From assembly GCA_001797905.1 (NCBI GenBank), contig MGQS01000020.1, forward strand, positions 4,367-10,889: a stretch of DNA of 6,523 nucleotides, in the 5' to 3' direction. The translations under genes and the position numbers were made by a program. The notes below the pieces were generated by a model, which saw only the letters and a list, made by a program, of their open reading frames with translations, was not told the origin of the DNA and made no database searches. This document shows, piece after piece, positions 5,211 through 6,523 of the stretch. Within the stretch, counting starts at the first letter, position 1. Each line of letters begins with the position of its first letter. Source of the stretch: Deltaproteobacteria bacterium RBG_16_54_11 (lineage in GTDB: Bacteria; Desulfobacterota; B13-G15; RBG-16-54-18).

Positions 5211-5251
5211 TAAATATCTCTCCAAGAGAAAATTGTGCAAGAAATGTGCTC
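5211..5251 (-). promoter_or_regulatory. Possible promoter of the TPR gene (sigma-54-like, or weak sigma-70)
   Basis: On the minus strand GAGCAC (5251-5246), five bases, then TTGCA (5240-5236) resembles the -24/-12 pattern TGGCAC-N5-TTGCA with correct spacing, but the key GG is AG. Alternatively TTGCAC (5240-5235), 18 bases and TATTTA (5216-5211) could be a weak sigma-70 promoter. Either would start a message about 100 bases before the TPR gene. Evidence is motif only. Confidence 0.3.
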
Positions 5252-5291
5252 AGATGACAAATTTTTAACTTATTAATATCAAAGGTCTTTT

Positions 5292-5312
5292 CTATGCCGG
5301 TTCATGGCATAG
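5292..5312. promoter_or_regulatory. Perfect inverted repeat CTATGCC-N7-GGCATAG
   Basis: Seven-base perfect arms (5292-5298 and 5306-5312) around a 7-base spacer, in the gap between tyrA and the TPR gene. On neither strand does a T-run follow, so it is unlikely to be an intrinsic terminator. Size and position, about 75 bases upstream of the candidate start site, would suit a dimeric DNA-binding protein; this is inference. Confidence 0.45.
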
Positions 5313-5321
5313 GGCAGCGAA

Positions 5322-5336
5322 TGACAATTATTGTCA
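5322..5336. promoter_or_regulatory. Perfect inverted repeat TGACAAT-T-ATTGTCA
   Basis: Seven-base arms around a single central base, the form of a compact operator. It lies 25 bases after the tyrA stop in the tyrA-TPR gap and 9 bases from the CTATGCC palindrome. The rest of this 245-base gap (5116-5360) is AT-rich around 5260-5282 and holds no gene. I do not recognise the regulator. Confidence 0.45.
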
Positions 5337-5360
5337 CTATTTCCATATGAAACTGATCGC

Positions 5361-6134
5361 TTATGCTCGCCACAGGCTCCTTTTCTCCATCAAGGCGGTA
5401 AATGCCTCTGCATCCCTTTCTTTGGTCAGGGTTTCCAGCTCAGATAAGGCCCTCCCGTAGAGTTCAATGATTCGCCCGATGTGCGGGCTCAAGGTGATGA
5501 TCTCCGCGTAGAGTCTTGGGTTGTTGGTGAATACCTCCTTGATGATGGCGAGCTTCGTGTTGAACATGGGCGTGGCAAACCTTCGTAACTCCGCCAGATC
5601 AACCCCCCATGCGCTCAAGACCATTCCCATGGTTATCGAGTTCAGATGGTTCAAGGCCTGAACCAGAGACATCAGCTCATCGTGCCTCTCGGGGGTCGTC
5701 TCGATGAGAATCGCGCCATGTTTGGTGAAGATACCCCTCACCCACGCGATCCATCGTTCACCCCTTGCGGGACAGATGCAGATGGTATATCCGGCTATGG
5801 AAGCGACACCGGGACCGAAGAGGGGATGGAGGCCGATGACCTCTGCGGGAGATGATTGGAGCATGGCCTTGATCGGCTCCGTCTTCAGGGAGGTGAGATC
5901 CATCAGGAGCGCATCCTTTTTCATGAGCGGCCCGACCTGCTCGATGACCTCCGCGGTGATGCCTATGGGGACGCTGACGATGATCACCTGACACTGTTCG
6001 GCCATCGTGGTAATGTCAGGCCCCCTCTTTCTCCCTGAAACAAGGCAGATATATCCCTCCCGGCGAAAGAGATCGGCAAATATCCTCCCCATGCCGCCGG
6101 TGCCGCCGATGATCCCGATTGAGATATCCTTCAT
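5361..6134 (-). CDS. tyrA: Prephenate dehydrogenase (stand-alone)
   Basis: TyrA oxidatively decarboxylates prephenate to 4-hydroxyphenylpyruvate, the step towards tyrosine. The 257-residue protein opens with a Rossmann nucleotide-binding motif GIIGGTGGMGR (7-17). It continues with SVPI (54-57), DLTSLK (79-84), GLHPLFGP (101-108) with the conserved catalytic His103, and QALNHL (159-164), which match the dehydrogenase half of the E. coli TyrA T-protein. There is no chorismate mutase domain before it and no ACT domain after it, so mutase activity must come from another gene. After the second Rossmann strand the sequence is SGRKRG (33-38), without the acidic residue usual for NAD. The start at 6134 lies 4 bases after the aroC stop; an ATG at 6149 in the same frame would add five residues and overlap aroC. 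Neither has a strong ribosome site. A much longer frame reaching 6428 is only the aroC shadow. aroC and tyrA are surely one operon. Confidence 0.93.
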   Translation of the reverse strand: MKDISIGIIGGTGGMGRIFADLFRREGYICLVSGRKRGPDITTMAEQCQVIIVSVPIGITAEVIEQVGPLMKKDALLMDLTSLKTEPIKAMLQSSPAEVIGLHPLFGPGVASIAGYTICICPARGERWIAWVRGIFTKHGAILIETTPERHDELMSLVQALNHLNSITMGMVLSAWGVDLAELRRFATPMFNTKLAIIKEVFTNNPRLYAEIITLSPHIGRIIELYGRALSELETLTKERDAEAFTALMEKRSLWRA

Positions 6135-6138
6135 CTTG

Positions 6139-6523
6139 CTATCCGCCATTGCCGACCAGTGCTTGCTGCCGCAAGAGGTGGTCTGCCAGGCAGATGGCGA
6201 CCATGGCCTCGCAGACCGGGATGATGCGGGGGATGACCGATACGTCGTGCCTCCCGCGAATCGATACGGTTGCCGGTTTTCCAGAGCGGTCGATGGTCTG
6301 CTGGGCCTTTTCGATGGAGGGGATGGGTTTGCAAGCCACCCTGATGGTGATCTCAGCGCCGTTGGTGATCCCCGCGAGGATCCCGCCGGCATGATTGGTC
6401 GCGAATCCCTTTGGTGTGATAGGGTCATTGCTTTCCGAACCCTTCATCCTGGCTGCCTGAAAGCCGGCGCCGATCTCCACGCCCTTGACCGTACCGATGC
6501 TCATGAGGGCCTTGGCGAGATCG
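6139..6523 (-). CDS. aroC: Chorismate synthase, C-terminal part (cut by the window edge)
   Basis: AroC removes phosphate from EPSP to make chorismate, the branch point that feeds both TyrA and TrpE encoded downstream. It needs reduced FMN. About 128 codons are in the window, starting …DLAKALMSIGTVKGVEIG. Recognisable family motifs are GVEIGAGF, SNDPIT, NHAGGILAGITNG, KPIPSI and the C-terminal signature GRHDVSVIPR followed by EAMVAICLADHLLRQ. The protein ends normally (…LVGNGG, stop TAG at 6141-6139). The 5' part and its promoter are outside the window. The ATG at 6504 is an internal methionine (MSIGTVKG), not the start. Confidence 0.96.
   Translation of the reverse strand, partial: DLAKALMSIGTVKGVEIGAGFQAARMKGSESNDPITPKGFATNHAGGILAGITNGAEITIRVACKPIPSIEKAQQTIDRSGKPATVSIRGRHDVSVIPRIIPVCEAMVAICLADHLLRQQALVGNGG

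Noticed and set aside
3793..5268. Plus-strand open frame of 491 codons opposite the TPR gene and trp leader
   Set aside because: It exists because the antisense of the 141-base TPR repeats has no stop codons; it also runs through both trp terminators and the leader.

Overview
All genes found lie on the minus strand, so transcription runs from the right end of the window to the left. The window is a chromosomal aromatic amino acid region. In transcription order it holds the 3' end of aroC (chorismate synthase), tyrA (stand-alone prephenate dehydrogenase), a membrane-anchored TPR-repeat protein, and then the trp operon: promoter, leader peptide and attenuator, trpE, trpG, trpD and the first 43 codons of trpC. 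Moderate GC content, the aroC-tyrA pairing, a stand-alone TyrA without chorismate mutase, a proteobacterial-style trp attenuator and many palindromic intergenic repeats of the AAATCCCCC...GGGGGATTT kind suggest a Gram-negative bacterium, perhaps Desulfobacterota (former Deltaproteobacteria). That assignment is an inference and is not firm.

Right part (about 5361-6523): aroC and tyrA are only a few bases apart and surely co-transcribed. AroC makes chorismate, and TyrA takes prephenate towards tyrosine. A 245-base gap (5116-5360) follows. It has no gene but holds two clean palindromes and a possible sigma-54-type or weak sigma-70 promoter for the TPR gene. The TPR protein (4063-5115) has a lysine-rich N-terminus, one membrane segment and five 47-residue repeats. 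Its role is unknown.

Middle part (3741-4062): this is the most interesting stretch. A promoter with a perfect TTGACA box drives a 22-residue leader peptide with three consecutive Trp codons. Six RNA segments follow. Segments 1:2, 3:4 and 5:6 can pair to give two successive intrinsic terminators; alternatively 2:3 and 4:5 can pair, which would disable both terminators. One ribosome stall at the Trp codons could therefore open two gates by relay. A G-rich heptamer repeat lies just upstream of the promoter.

Left part (1-3740): trpE, trpG, trpD and trpC encode the first steps from chorismate to indole-glycerol phosphate. trpE and trpG are tightly coupled. The trpG-trpD gap (329 bases) and the trpD-trpC gap (134 bases) are filled by short palindromic repeats of one family. 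These repeats touch the 3' ends of trpG and trpD and appear to supply the last residues of TrpG.
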